The notes under the pieces are model-generated. The model saw only the letters and a list, made by a program, of their open reading frames with translations, was not told the DNA's origin and did no database searches. From Streptomyces sp. A3M-1-3 (GTDB taxonomy: Bacteria > Actinomycetota > Actinomycetes > Streptomycetales > Streptomycetaceae), in contig NZ_JANAVP010000002.1 in NCBI RefSeq assembly GCF_024213665.1, positions 296,779 to 360,778 on the forward strand: 64,000 bases of DNA. Reading direction: 5' to 3'. Below, one piece after another: positions 9,308 through 18,607 of this stretch. The number at the start of each line of letters is the position of its first letter. The stretch's first letter is position 1. The translations under genes were made by a program, and so were the position numbers.

Positions 9308-9515
9308 CGGCACAGCGCGGCCCCCGGCCGGGGGTCCGGGGGTTGCCCCCCGGGAAGACACAGCCCGTTGACGATCACGCCGCGGAATCCGGCCCCCTGA
9401 CGGCACAGCGCGGCCCCCGGCCGGGGGTCCGGGGGTTGCCCCCCGGGAAGACACAGCCCGTTGACGATCACGCCGCGGAATCCGGCCCCCTGACGGCACA
9501 GCGCGGCCCCCGGCC
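9271..9515. repeat. 93-bp tandem repeat, about 2.6 copies
   Basis: Copies begin at 9271, 9364 and 9457; the third diverges after about 58 bases. The unit starts cccgttgacgatcacgccg, contains the C-terminal codons and stop of the nuclease gene, and ends in a GC-rich palindrome (ccgggggttgccccccgg). The first two copies look identical by eye. The GC-rich half resembles a hairpin motif common between Streptomyces genes. The array occupies most of the gap between the nuclease and response regulator genes and may act as repeated terminators. Confidence 0.95.
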
Positions 9516-9581
9516 GGGGTCCGGCGGCGGGCGGGGCGGGGGGTCAGGGCAGAATGGGGCCGGTCTAGCTAAGGAGTTCCC

Positions 9582-10253
9582 GTGGCCATCCGCGTCCTAC
9601 TGGTCGACGACCAGCCTCTCCTGCGTACCGGTTTCCGGATGATCCTGGAGGCGGAGCAGGACCTCGCGGTCGTCGGCGAGGCCGGGGACGGCCTGCAGGC
9701 TCTCGACCAGGTGCGGGCCCTGCAGCCGGATGTCGTGCTGATGGACATCCGTATGCCGCGGATGGACGGGGTGGAGGCGACACGCCAGATCACCGGGCCC
9801 GGCCGGGACGGCCCGGCCAAGGTGCTGGTGCTGACGACTTTCGATCTCGACGAGTACGTCGTGGAGGCGCTGCGCGCCGGGGCCAGCGGGTTCCTGCTGA
9901 AGGACGCTCCGGCCAATGAGCTGGTGCAGGCGATCCGGGTGGTCGCCGCCGGCGAGGCGATGCTCGCGCCGAGCATCACCCGCCGGCTGCTCGACAAGTA
10001 CGCGAGCCATCTGCCGTCCGGCGAGGACCCGGTGCCGGACACGCTGCACACGCTGACCGAGCGCGAGGTGGAGGTGCTCAAGCTGGTCGCGCGCGGCCTG
10101 TCGAACGCGGAGATCGCCGCCGATCTCTTCGTCAGCGAGACGACGGTCAAGACGCATGTCGGGCATGTGCTGACGAAGCTGGGGCTGCGCGACCGGGTGC
10201 AGGCGGCGGTTTACGCGTACGAGAGCGGACTGGTGCGCCCCGGCGCACAGTGA
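9582..10253 (+). CDS. NarL/LuxR-family response regulator
   Basis: This is a two-component response regulator of 223 residues. The receiver domain (1-120) has acidic residues D9 and D10, phosphoacceptor D55 in LMDIRMP, and the conserved Lys in FLLKDAP. The C-terminal LuxR helix-turn-helix (LTEREVEVLKLVARGLSNAE, then VSETTVKTHV) binds DNA. The GTG start at 9582 follows AAGGAG. No sensor kinase gene is adjacent in this window, so its kinase is encoded elsewhere or it is an orphan. Its target genes are not evident. Confidence 0.93.
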   Translation: MAIRVLLVDDQPLLRTGFRMILEAEQDLAVVGEAGDGLQALDQVRALQPDVVLMDIRMPRMDGVEATRQITGPGRDGPAKVLVLTTFDLDEYVVEALRAGASGFLLKDAPANELVQAIRVVAAGEAMLAPSITRRLLDKYASHLPSGEDPVPDTLHTLTEREVEVLKLVARGLSNAEIAADLFVSETTVKTHVGHVLTKLGLRDRVQAAVYAYESGLVRPGAQ

Positions 10254-10263
10254 CGCCGGGGCG

Positions 10264-10279
10264 CGGCCGTTGACGGCCG
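10264..10279. terminator. Short hairpin between convergent genes
   Basis: The sequence cggccgt-tg-acggccg is a perfect 7-bp stem lying between the stop codons of the response regulator and the first substrate-binding protein. It is a plausible shared terminator but short. Confidence 0.35.
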
Positions 10280-10280
10280 G

Positions 10281-11888
10281 TCAGCCCTTGCTGATGCCCT
10301 TGCTGATCTCCCAGAACCGGAAGACCGTCGAGGCGTCCAGCGACCACTGGAGGCCCGTGACGTTCTCGCGGGCCACCACGTACTGCTTGCCCTGCCACAG
10401 CGGCAGGATCGGCAGCTCCTCGGCGACCAGGTTCTGCAGCCTGCCGAAGTCCTCCTCGGTGGCGGCGCGGTCGGACATCGCGGAGGTGGCCGGGATGATG
10501 TCGTCGGTGATGGTGCCGTTCTCGTAGTTGTTGGACAGCACGTTGCCCTCGCCGAAGAACGGCTGGGTGAAGTTGTCCGGGTCCGGGTAGTCCGGGATCC
10601 AGCCCTTGAGGTACACGCCGTACTTGCCGTCGGCGATGTCCTTCTCGTACTGGTCGAACTCGACGGACTTCACATCGGCGTCGAAGAGCCCGCTGTCGTT
10701 CAGCTGCTTCGCGATGGCCTGGAACTCCTGGCCCGCCGCCGGCCCGTAGCGGGACGGGGTGGTCCACAGGGTGAGCTTCACCTTGTCCGTGAAGCCGGCC
10801 TTGCGCAGGGCCTGGCGGGCCTTTTCGGGCTGCGGGGTGCCACCGTACCGGTCGAAGAATGCCGTGTTGTGGGCGGCGATTCCGGCCGGGACGATGGAGT
10901 AGAGCGGCGACGCGGTGCCGTTGTAGACCTCGCTGACCAGGGCCTCGCGGTCGACGAGGTAGGCGATGGCCTTGCGTACGCCGAGTTCGCCGGCGACCGG
11001 GTCGTTCATGTTGAAGACGAGGTGCTGCACCTCGGCTCCGTTGCCCTCGACGACATCGAGGCCGGTCTTGCCGCTCTGGTCGCCGAGTCCGGCGATGTCC
11101 TGTGCGGCGAGACCGCGGTAGGCGATGTCCACATCGCCCTTCTGCAGCGCCTCCTTGAGGGCCGCCTGGTCGTCGTCGAAGAACCGCAGCGTCATGCCGG
11201 AGTTCTGGGCCTTGGCCGTGCCCTGGTAGTCGGGGTTGACCGAGAAGGTGGCCTTCTCGTCGTCGAAGGAGTCCAGCTTGTAGACGCCGGAGCCGACCGC
11301 CTTGCTGTCCGTGCGCAGCTTGTCGGCGCTGTACTCGCGGTGGTCGACGATGGATCCGGCACCGGACGCGATCTTGCTGGGGAAGGTCGCGTCGGGCACC
11401 TTGAGGCGGAAGACCACGGTCTTCTCGTCCGGCGTGTCGATCGTGCCGATCGAGGCGAGCATGACGGCCGGGCCGTTCTCGTCGTCGATCTTGAGTGTGC
11501 GCTCGAAGGAGAACTTGACGTCCTTCGAGGTGAGGCTGTTCCCGTTGCTGAACTTCTGCCCGTCCCGCAGGGTGCACCGGTAGACCTTGCTGCCGCTGCC
11601 CTCGAAGGTGCACTTCTCGGCCGCATCGGGCTGCGGCACCGTGCTCCCCTTGGGGAAGCTCAGCAGGGACTGGAAGACGTTGTTGAACAACAGCCAGGAG
11701 CCCGGGTCGTAGCCCGAGGCCGGATCCGTGGCCGCAACATCGTCGGACATTCCCATGACCACCGAATCACCGGTGCCCCCGGAAGCCCCCTCCTGCGCAC
11801 CGCAACCGCTGAGCAAACCGGCTGCGAGTCCCGCTCCGAGCGGGGCCGCCAACCACTGGTTACGCCTTTTCACGCGAACGTGCCTCAC
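10281..11888 (-). CDS. ABC transporter substrate-binding lipoprotein (family 5)
   Basis: This is a periplasmic-type solute receptor of the oligopeptide/nickel SBP_bac_5 family, about 535 residues, anchored as a lipoprotein. The lipobox LLSGC places the lipid Cys at residue 29 from the GTG at 11888. A second GTG at 11873 has GTGAGG at better spacing and may be the real start. Family-5 features include NSLTSKDVKFSFERTL and the closing ILPLWQGKQYVVAREN. The next upstream gene is a paralogue, and no permease or ATPase genes are adjacent. The ligand is unknown, probably a peptide. Confidence 0.88.
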   Translation of the reverse strand: MRHVRVKRRNQWLAAPLGAGLAAGLLSGCGAQEGASGGTGDSVVMGMSDDVAATDPASGYDPGSWLLFNNVFQSLLSFPKGSTVPQPDAAEKCTFEGSGSKVYRCTLRDGQKFSNGNSLTSKDVKFSFERTLKIDDENGPAVMLASIGTIDTPDEKTVVFRLKVPDATFPSKIASGAGSIVDHREYSADKLRTDSKAVGSGVYKLDSFDDEKATFSVNPDYQGTAKAQNSGMTLRFFDDDQAALKEALQKGDVDIAYRGLAAQDIAGLGDQSGKTGLDVVEGNGAEVQHLVFNMNDPVAGELGVRKAIAYLVDREALVSEVYNGTASPLYSIVPAGIAAHNTAFFDRYGGTPQPEKARQALRKAGFTDKVKLTLWTTPSRYGPAAGQEFQAIAKQLNDSGLFDADVKSVEFDQYEKDIADGKYGVYLKGWIPDYPDPDNFTQPFFGEGNVLSNNYENGTITDDIIPATSAMSDRAATEEDFGRLQNLVAEELPILPLWQGKQYVVARENVTGLQWSLDASTVFRFWEISKGISKG

Positions 11889-11943
11889 TGTCTCACTGAG
11901 TTGCCTCCCGGCGCGTGGTGCCCGCTACCGGGTTCTGCGGAGA

Positions 11944-13548
11944 TCAGCCGCTCACACCACGGCCGAGCTCCCACAGCTGAAGGTCCGCGGAGGAGTTGAC
12001 CGACCACTCCACCCCGGTGATGTCGTCGCGCGCGCCGACGTACTGCTTGCCCTGCCACAGCGGCAGCACGGGCACGTCCTCGGCGACGATGTCCTGGATC
12101 TTTGCGAAGGTCTTTCCGGCCGCGCCCCGGTCGGCCTCGCGCCGCGAGGCCGGGATCAGCTTGTCGCGGACCTCGTTGCTCACGTACGGCGTGCCCAGGA
12201 AGTTGTCCTTGTCCAGGAAGGGCGCGACGTAGTTGTCGGGGTCCGGGAAGTCGGGGAACCAGCCGAGGCCGTAGACGGCGTACTGGCCGCGCTTCTGGGC
12301 GGGACGGAACTTCGACCACTCGGTGCCCTTGACGCTGATGTCGAAGAGCTTGGTGGAGTTCAGCTGCTTCGCGAGCGCCTCGAACTCCTTGGCCGTACCG
12401 GAGCCGTAGTGGTCCGTCGTGTAGTGCAGCGTCAGCTTCACCGGGGTCTTGATGTCGGCGGCGCGCAGGATGGAACGGGCGCCGGCGGTGTTGGCGTCGC
12501 CGTACTTGTTGAAGAACGAGTTCACATGGCCGGGGATGCTGGAGGGAACGAGCGAGTAGAGCGGCTCGGCCGTCGATCCGTAGACCCTGGAGGTGAGTTC
12601 GTTGCGGTTGACGGCGGCTGCCATGGCCTGCCGGACCGCCTTGTCCTTCACCGAGGGGTCCGCGGTGTTGAAGGCGAGGTAGCGGATCTCCAGACCCGGC
12701 ATCTCGACGAGTTCGACGCCCTTGGCCGGGGACGCCGACAGTTGCTCGATCTGCTCGGGCGACATGGTGCGGGACATCATGTCGATGTCTCCGGCCTCCA
12801 GCGCCTTGCCCATCTCGTCGGAGTCCGGATAGGTGCGCAGCTCGACCTTGTCGTTCTGCAGCTTCAAGTCGCCCTTGTAGTACGGGTTCTTGGAGAAGAC
12901 GGCCCTGACGAGCTGGTTGTCCTTGACCTCGGGCCTGACGGTGTAGGGACCGGAGCCGTCGACCTCGAATCCGTCGCGGAGCCTGTTCGCGTCGTACGTG
13001 GCGCTGTTGACGATGCCGGCGGCCGGCGTGGACAGCTTGTACGGGAAGGTGGCGTCCGGGGTCTTGAGGTGGAAGACGACCTCGTCGTCACCGTTGGTCT
13101 CCACGGTGTCGATGTTGGACAGCAGGGTGATCGGACCGTTGTCGTCGTCGATGGTCAGCACACGGTCGATCGAGAACTTCACGTCCTCGGCGGTGAGGTC
13201 GTCACCGTTGGCGAACTTCAGCCCGCTGCGCAGGGTGCAGCGGTAGCTCTCGTTGCCCTTGTCCGTGAAGAGGCATTCCTGGGCGGCCTCGGGCTTCGGC
13301 GCGCCGCCGCCGCGCGGGACGTGCATCAGCGTCTGGACGGTCTGGCGCAGTACGTTCCAGGCGCCGGCGTCGTACGCGTAGGCGGGGTCGAAGGGGGCGG
13401 GTGCGTCCTGCGCGGCCTCGAACCGGTCCGTGGTACCGACGACGATCCCGTCGCCGCCCTCTCCCCCGCTGGTCGTGCTGCCGCACGCGGCGAGCACGGG
13501 GGCGAGCAGGCCGGCCACAGCCGGCAGCACCAGAGTCTTGCGGTTCAT
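11944..13548 (-). CDS. ABC transporter substrate-binding lipoprotein (family 5), paralogue
   Basis: This protein (534 aa) is a clear paralogue of the gene downstream. It shares NGDDLTAEDVKFSIDRVL, the PDYPDPDN-like segment (PDFPDPDNYVAPF) and VLPLWQGKQYVGARD. The lipobox VLAAC places the lipid Cys at residue 22, after a short signal peptide starting MNRKTLVLPA. The ATG at 13548 has GGGAG about 9 nt upstream. The 55-bp gap to its paralogue suggests an operon formed by tandem duplication. The partner permease must be encoded elsewhere. Confidence 0.9.
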   Translation of the reverse strand: MNRKTLVLPAVAGLLAPVLAACGSTTSGGEGGDGIVVGTTDRFEAAQDAPAPFDPAYAYDAGAWNVLRQTVQTLMHVPRGGGAPKPEAAQECLFTDKGNESYRCTLRSGLKFANGDDLTAEDVKFSIDRVLTIDDDNGPITLLSNIDTVETNGDDEVVFHLKTPDATFPYKLSTPAAGIVNSATYDANRLRDGFEVDGSGPYTVRPEVKDNQLVRAVFSKNPYYKGDLKLQNDKVELRTYPDSDEMGKALEAGDIDMMSRTMSPEQIEQLSASPAKGVELVEMPGLEIRYLAFNTADPSVKDKAVRQAMAAAVNRNELTSRVYGSTAEPLYSLVPSSIPGHVNSFFNKYGDANTAGARSILRAADIKTPVKLTLHYTTDHYGSGTAKEFEALAKQLNSTKLFDISVKGTEWSKFRPAQKRGQYAVYGLGWFPDFPDPDNYVAPFLDKDNFLGTPYVSNEVRDKLIPASRREADRGAAGKTFAKIQDIVAEDVPVLPLWQGKQYVGARDDITGVEWSVNSSADLQLWELGRGVSG

Positions 13549-14026
13549 CCTCGGAGTTCTCCCTCATCCGGCACTTGCGTACAGCGGTTGCTTCCACTCC
13601 GCGGCAGCCGCCCGGGGTAGGGGCGAAGCGATCGGGCCGGGTACAAAACGATCGGTCCAGTGACCTCAGTTACGGGGTGCGTGCTGAGGACACGAAGGTT
13701 GCGGCGGAGTTCTCGCGACGACATTAGTGGGCATGGCCAGGAAAGCTGGAACTGGCTGGACTTGACGCGTAATCCCTGGGTGGTCAATGGGAACAGCGCG
13801 CCGATGCGGGGCCGCGGCAGGATTCGTACACGGCTCCATCAATCCGGACACAAGGGAAGCGGACGCACCGCCTCAACCCGCCCACCAAGGGGCAGAGAGG
13901 TGACCAAGCTCACTCGCGAGATCCGCGCCGCGGGCAATGTATTCAGCCACCACGCACTCACGGAAAATGCACGCGCCGGAGCAGGGAGTTTCGGCCCCAT
14001 TCCGTGTTGTACGCAGCGTGAAGAGG
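13549..14026. other. 478-bp intergenic region without a convincing gene
   Basis: This gap lies between the substrate-binding protein gene (reading left) and the HAD gene (also reading left). GC content is visibly lower than in the flanks. Short ORFs occur on both strands but none has a good ribosome binding site or a recognisable product. It must contain the promoter of the transporter genes on the minus strand. An inverted pair TTGAC/GTCAA occurs around 13761-13787; I cannot assign it. Confidence 0.5.
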
Positions 14027-14728
14027 TCAGTTCAATCGCGTGATCAGAGTTCTCAGGAAAGGGAGATCCACGTCTTCGAGGGACCGGACGACCGTCCGGC
14101 CCGGCGCCGGCGCGATGGGCGCGACCGACGGCACCGCCACTACCCGGCAGCCGGCCGCCTCGGCGGCGGCCACGCCGGTGGCCGTGTCCTCGATGACCGC
14201 GCAGCGCGCGGGGTGGGCGCCCAGGCCCTCGGCGGCCAGCAGGTACGGGTCGGGGTGCGGCTTGGTACGCGCCACCTCGTCACCGGCGACGGTCAGCGCG
14301 AAGCGGTGGGTACCCAGCGATCCGAGGACCCGGTCGATGATCCGCCGGTGCGAGGCGGACACCAGGGCGGTGGGGATGTTGTGCGCGGCCAGCTCGGTGA
14401 GCAGCCGCTCGGCGCCGGGCATCATGGGCAGGCTGTGCCCGATGCGCTCCTCGAAGCGGTCGTTGAGCAGTACGGTCAGCTCGGTGAGGGTGATGTCGGC
14501 ACCGGTCGCCTGGATGAGGTAGCCGGCGCTGCGGGTCATCGGGCCGCCCACCACGATGTCGCGCCAGGTCTCGTCGAGGGTGTGCCCGAGATCGGCGAAG
14601 ACCTCCACTTCGGCGTCCCACCAGAAGCCCTCGGTGTCCACCAGGGTGCCGTCCATGTCGAGCAGCACGGCCTGGAGGGCGGAGCCGTCGGCCGTACGGG
14701 TTACGGGCGCGGGAACCGTACTGGTCAT
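14027..14728 (-). CDS. HAD-superfamily phosphatase (beta-phosphoglucomutase-like)
   Basis: This haloacid-dehalogenase-like hydrolase (233 aa) has the nucleophile motif LLDMDGTLVD (D24, D26), an alpha-helical cap of subfamily I, motif II ALVSAS, motif III Lys in RTKPHPDPY, and motif IV VIEDTATG. The ATG at 14728 follows GGAGGTG by about 8 nt. The open frame continues far upstream only as antisense shadow of metH. It lies 130 nt downstream of metH on the same strand. Substrates could be sugar phosphates, but this is not determined by sequence. Confidence 0.9.
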   Translation of the reverse strand: MTSTVPAPVTRTADGSALQAVLLDMDGTLVDTEGFWWDAEVEVFADLGHTLDETWRDIVVGGPMTRSAGYLIQATGADITLTELTVLLNDRFEERIGHSLPMMPGAERLLTELAAHNIPTALVSASHRRIIDRVLGSLGTHRFALTVAGDEVARTKPHPDPYLLAAEGLGAHPARCAVIEDTATGVAAAEAAGCRVVAVPSVAPIAPAPGRTVVRSLEDVDLPFLRTLITRLN

Positions 14729-14858
14729 CCGGGCACACCTCCAAGAGGGACGAGAAGGCCGGTGGCCTTCCCAGGAGGGAAGGCCAACCGGCCTGCGCTG
14801 GACCGACCAGTGTACGACGTGTCCGCTCGACGTGCGCGACAGCAATGCCCGGGCGGCG

Positions 14859-17800
14859 CTACCGGGCGTTGAAGTACTTCGCCTCGGGGTGGTGAATGAC
14901 GATCGCGTCGGTGGACTGCTCGGGGTGGAGCTGGAACTCCTCGGAGAGGTGGACGCCGATCCGCTCCGGCTGGAGCAGCTCGGCGATCTTCGCCCGGTCC
15001 TCCAGGTCGGGGCAGGCACCGTAGCCGAGTGAGAAGCGCGCACCGCGGTACTTGAGCGCGAACATGTCCTCGACGTCGGTCGGGTCCTCGCCGGCGAAGC
15101 CGAGCTCGGAGCGGACGCGGGCGTGCCAGTACTCGGCGAGGGCTTCGGCGAGCTGGACGGACAGGCCGTGGAGTTCCAGGTAGTCGCGGTAGGCGTTTGC
15201 CTCGAACAGCTCGGCGGTGGCCTCGCCGATCCGTGAGCCGACCGTGACGACCTGCAGGCCCACGACATCGGTCTCGCCGGACTCCTCCGGGCGGAAGAAG
15301 TCCGCCAGGCACAGGCGGCGGCCGCGGCGCTGGCGCGGGAAGGTGAACCGGGTGCGCTCCGAGCCGTCCTCGCCCAGGAGGATCAGGTCGTCGCCCTTGG
15401 ACACGCAGGGGAAGTAGCCGTGGACGACCGCGGCTTCCAGCAGGTTGTCGGTGTGCAGCTTGTCGAGCCAGCCGCGCAGCCGGGGCCTGCCCTCGGTCTC
15501 CACCAGCTCCTCGTACGTGGGTCCGGTGCCGGTGCGGGCCTGCTTCAGGCCCCACTGGCCCTTGAACAGGGCGCCCTCGTCGAGCCAGGAGGCGTACTCC
15601 TTGAGGCCGATGCCCTTGACCACCCGGGTGCCCCAGAACGGCGGCGTCGGGACCGGATTGTCGACCGCCACGTCCGAGCGGGCGGCGCCTTCCTCGGGGC
15701 GCTCCTCCGCAACGGCGGTGGCGGTGGGCCGCACGCGGCGCTGCTTGAGCTCGGGGAGGGCGGCGCCGGGGACGCCGCGCTTGACCGCGATGAGGGCGTC
15801 CATCAGCCGCAGGCCCTCGAACGCGTCGCGGGCATAGCGGACCTCGCCCTCGTAGATCTCGTGCAGGTCCTGCTCGACATACGCACGGGTCAGCGCCGCA
15901 CCGCCGAGGATCACCGGGTAGTCGGCCGCCAGCTTGCGCTGGTTGAGCTCCTCCAGGTTCTCCTTCATGATCACGGTCGACTTGACGAGCAGCCCGGACA
16001 TGCCGATCACATCGGCGCGGTGCTCTTCGGCGGCTTCCAGGATCGCGGAGACCGGCTGCTTGATGCCGAGGTTGACGACGTTGTAGCCGTTGTTGGACAG
16101 GATGATGTCGACCAGGTTCTTGCCGATGTCATGCACGTCGCCGCGGACGGTGGCCAGCACGATCGTGCCCTTGCCCTCCGCGTCCGACTTCTCCATGTGC
16201 GGCTCCAGGTGCGCGACCGCGGTCTTCATGACTTCGGCGGACTGGAGCACGAACGGCAGCTGCATCTGGCCGGAGCCGAACAGCTCACCGACGACCTTCA
16301 TGCCCTCCAGCAGCGTGTCGTTGACGATGTCGAGGGCGGGGCGGTCCTGGAGGGCCTCGTCGAGGTCTGTTTGGAGCCCGTTCTTCTCGCCGTCGATGAT
16401 CCGGCGCTGCAGCCGCTCGTCCAGCGGCAGGGCGAGGAGTTCCTCTGCCCGGCCGGCCTTCATCGACTTGGTGTTGACCCCCTCGAACAGCTCCATGAGC
16501 TTCTGCAGCGGGTCGTAGCCCTCGCTGCGCCGGTCGTAGATCAGGTCCAGGGCGACCTTGACCTGCTCCTCCTCCAGGCGGGCGATCGGCAGGATCTTCG
16601 ACGCGTGCACGATCGCCGAGTCCAGGCCGGCCTTGACGCACTCGTCCAGGAAGACGGAGTTCAGCACCAGCCGGGCGGCCGGGTTGAGGCCGAAGGAGAT
16701 GTTGGACAGGCCGAGGGTGGTCTGCACGTCCGGGTGGGTGCGCTTGAGTTCGCGGATCGCCTCGATGGTGGCGATGCCGTCGCCCCGGGACTCTTCCTGG
16801 CCGGTGCAGATGGTGAAGGTCAGGCAGTCGATGAGGATGTCGGACTCGTGGACGCCCCAGTTGGTGGTGAGGTCCTCGATCAGCCGCTCGGCGATGGCGA
16901 CCTTGTTCTCGACGGTGCGGGCCTGGCCCTCCTCGTCGATGGTCAGCGCGATCAGCGCGGCGCCGTGCTCCACGGCGAGCGCGGTGACCTTCGCGAAGCG
17001 GGACTCCGGCCCGTCGCCGTCCTCGTAGTTGACCGAGTTGATGACGGCGCGGCCGCCCAGCTTCTCCAGACCGGCGCGGATGACCTCCAGCTCGGTGGAG
17101 TCCAGCACGATCGGCAGGGTGGAGGCGGTGGCGAAGCGGCCGGCCAGCTCCTCCATGTCCGCGACGCCGTCGCGGCCGACGTAGTCGACACAGAGGTCGA
17201 GCATGTGGGCGCCCTCCCGGATCTGGTCGCGGGCCATCTCCACACAGTCGTCCCAGCGGCCCTCCAGCATGGCCTCGCGGAACTTCTTCGAGCCGTTGGC
17301 GTTGGTGCGCTCGCCGATCGCGAGGTACGAGGTGTCCTGCCGGAAGGGCACGGTCTGGTAGAGCGAGGCGGCGCCGGGCTCGGGGCGTGGGTCACGGACG
17401 GTGGGGGTCATGTCACGGACCCGCTCGACCACCTGCCGCAGGTGCTCGGGCGTCGTACCGCAGCAGCCGCCCACCAACGACAGTCCGTACTCGCGCACGA
17501 ACGTCTCCTGCGCGTCGGCCAGCTCGGCCGCCGACAGCGGGTAGTGGGCGCCGTCCTTGCCCAGGACGGGGAGTCCGGCATTGGGCATGCAGGAGAGCGG
17601 GACGCGGGAGTTGCGGGCCAGATAGCGCAGGTGCTCGCTCATCTCGGCCGGGCCCGTCGCGCAGTTCAGGCCGATCATGTCGATGCCCAGCGGCTCCAGC
17701 GCGGTCAGCGCGGCGCCGATCTCCGAGCCGAGCAGCATGGTGCCCGTCGTCTCCACGGTCACCGAGCAGATCAACGGGAGGCTGATGCCGGTGGCGTCCA

Positions 17801-18371
17801 GGGCGCGGCGGGCGCCGAGGATCGCGGCCTTGGTCTGCAGCAGGTCCTGGGTGGTCTCCACGAGCAGCGCGTCGGCGCCACCGGCGATCATGCCTTCGGC
17901 GTTCTGCTGGTAGGCGTCGCGCAGCCTGACGTACGGGGCGTGGCCCAGCGTCGGCAGCTTGGTGCCGGGGCCCATGGAGCCCAGGACCCAGCGCTGCTGC
18001 CCGGTGGAGGCGGTGAACTCGTCGGCGACCTCGCGGGCGATCCGCGCACCGGACTCGGACAGCTCGAAAATCCGCTCGGGGACGTCGTACTCACCGAGGG
18101 CCGAGAGGTTCGCGCCGAACGTGTTCGTCTCGACACAGTCCACGCCGACCGCGAAATACTCCTCGTGCACCGTTCGCACGATGTCGGGGCGGGTGACGTT
18201 GAGGATCTCGTTGCAGCCCTCGAGCTGCTCGAAGTCGTCGAGCGTGGGGTCCTGCGCCTGGAGCATCGTCCCCATGGCTCCGTCGGCGACCACCACACGG
18301 GTGGCCAGCGCCTCCCGGAGGGCGTCGGCCCTGGTCTGGCTGTCAGCGGACGGGTTCGGCAACGAGGCCAT
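14859..18371 (-). CDS. metH: Cobalamin-dependent methionine synthase
   Basis: MetH (1170 aa) transfers a methyl group from methyltetrahydrofolate to homocysteine through cobalamin. The domains run in order. The homocysteine/zinc barrel has VVVADGAMGTML and the zinc ligands in GLNCATGP and VGGCCGTTP. The pterin barrel has YLAIGERTNANGSKKF. The helical cap and B12 domain carry DVHDIGKN. The reactivation SAM-binding domain ends EAKYFNAR. The ATG at 18371 is preceded by GGGAG about 9 nt away; the frame remains open further upstream without support. I saw no cobalamin riboswitch in the 236 nt before it. It diverges from gylR. Confidence 0.96.
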   Translation of the reverse strand: MASLPNPSADSQTRADALREALATRVVVADGAMGTMLQAQDPTLDDFEQLEGCNEILNVTRPDIVRTVHEEYFAVGVDCVETNTFGANLSALGEYDVPERIFELSESGARIAREVADEFTASTGQQRWVLGSMGPGTKLPTLGHAPYVRLRDAYQQNAEGMIAGGADALLVETTQDLLQTKAAILGARRALDATGISLPLICSVTVETTGTMLLGSEIGAALTALEPLGIDMIGLNCATGPAEMSEHLRYLARNSRVPLSCMPNAGLPVLGKDGAHYPLSAAELADAQETFVREYGLSLVGGCCGTTPEHLRQVVERVRDMTPTVRDPRPEPGAASLYQTVPFRQDTSYLAIGERTNANGSKKFREAMLEGRWDDCVEMARDQIREGAHMLDLCVDYVGRDGVADMEELAGRFATASTLPIVLDSTELEVIRAGLEKLGGRAVINSVNYEDGDGPESRFAKVTALAVEHGAALIALTIDEEGQARTVENKVAIAERLIEDLTTNWGVHESDILIDCLTFTICTGQEESRGDGIATIEAIRELKRTHPDVQTTLGLSNISFGLNPAARLVLNSVFLDECVKAGLDSAIVHASKILPIARLEEEQVKVALDLIYDRRSEGYDPLQKLMELFEGVNTKSMKAGRAEELLALPLDERLQRRIIDGEKNGLQTDLDEALQDRPALDIVNDTLLEGMKVVGELFGSGQMQLPFVLQSAEVMKTAVAHLEPHMEKSDAEGKGTIVLATVRGDVHDIGKNLVDIILSNNGYNVVNLGIKQPVSAILEAAEEHRADVIGMSGLLVKSTVIMKENLEELNQRKLAADYPVILGGAALTRAYVEQDLHEIYEGEVRYARDAFEGLRLMDALIAVKRGVPGAALPELKQRRVRPTATAVAEERPEEGAARSDVAVDNPVPTPPFWGTRVVKGIGLKEYASWLDEGALFKGQWGLKQARTGTGPTYEELVETEGRPRLRGWLDKLHTDNLLEAAVVHGYFPCVSKGDDLILLGEDGSERTRFTFPRQRRGRRLCLADFFRPEESGETDVVGLQVVTVGSRIGEATAELFEANAYRDYLELHGLSVQLAEALAEYWHARVRSELGFAGEDPTDVEDMFALKYRGARFSLGYGACPDLEDRAKIAELLQPERIGVHLSEEFQLHPEQSTDAIVIHHPEAKYFNAR

Positions 18372-18570
18372 GGATGAGCTCCCTGGAGTGCGACGGCTGT
18401 CGGCTTTGCACCTTCTGAGGAAGGCGCACGCGGCCAGCCTAACCGGCAGACTCCGGCCCGGTGAGGCTGTCCCACAGGCCGGACGGCATGCTGTCGGCGG
18501 GGGTGCCTCGCTACGACTTGTCTTGACAGACTCTGTGGACGGTGCACGAGGTCGGCATCGACCGATAGTG

Positions 18571-18586
18571 TTCAGCATTGTCGAAC
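18571..18586 (+). promoter_or_regulatory. Candidate GylR operator at gylR
   Basis: The site ttcagcattgtcgaac lies 22 nt before the gylR start and next to a possible -10 TAGTGT (18566-18571). It matches the site before glpF (19466-19481) at 13 of 16 positions, with core GCATTG-Y-CGAAC. The position suggests autorepression. The match was found by eye. Confidence 0.6.
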
Positions 18587-18607
18587 CGAGGTGGAGGAGG
18601 CTGCGCG

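Noticed and set aside
8423..9499. 358-codon minus-strand ORF with repeated RAVPSGGRIPRRDRQ
   Set aside because: The repeats come from the 93-bp DNA tandem repeat being a multiple of three; the rest is antisense of the nuclease gene.
13545..13787. Small ORF in the 13.5-14.0 kb gap
   Set aside because: No ribosome binding site, no conserved motif, and it overlaps the start of the lipoprotein gene.
15420..18377. 985-codon ORF on the plus strand opposite metH
   Set aside because: It is the antisense shadow of metH in high-GC DNA. It has no ribosome binding site and the residue composition (Gly, Leu, Val, Arg, His) is typical of antisense frames.
18372..18607. Possible cobalamin or SAH riboswitch before metH
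   Set aside because: I could not find a B12-box or other conserved riboswitch core; the region is better explained by divergent promoters and a GylR site.
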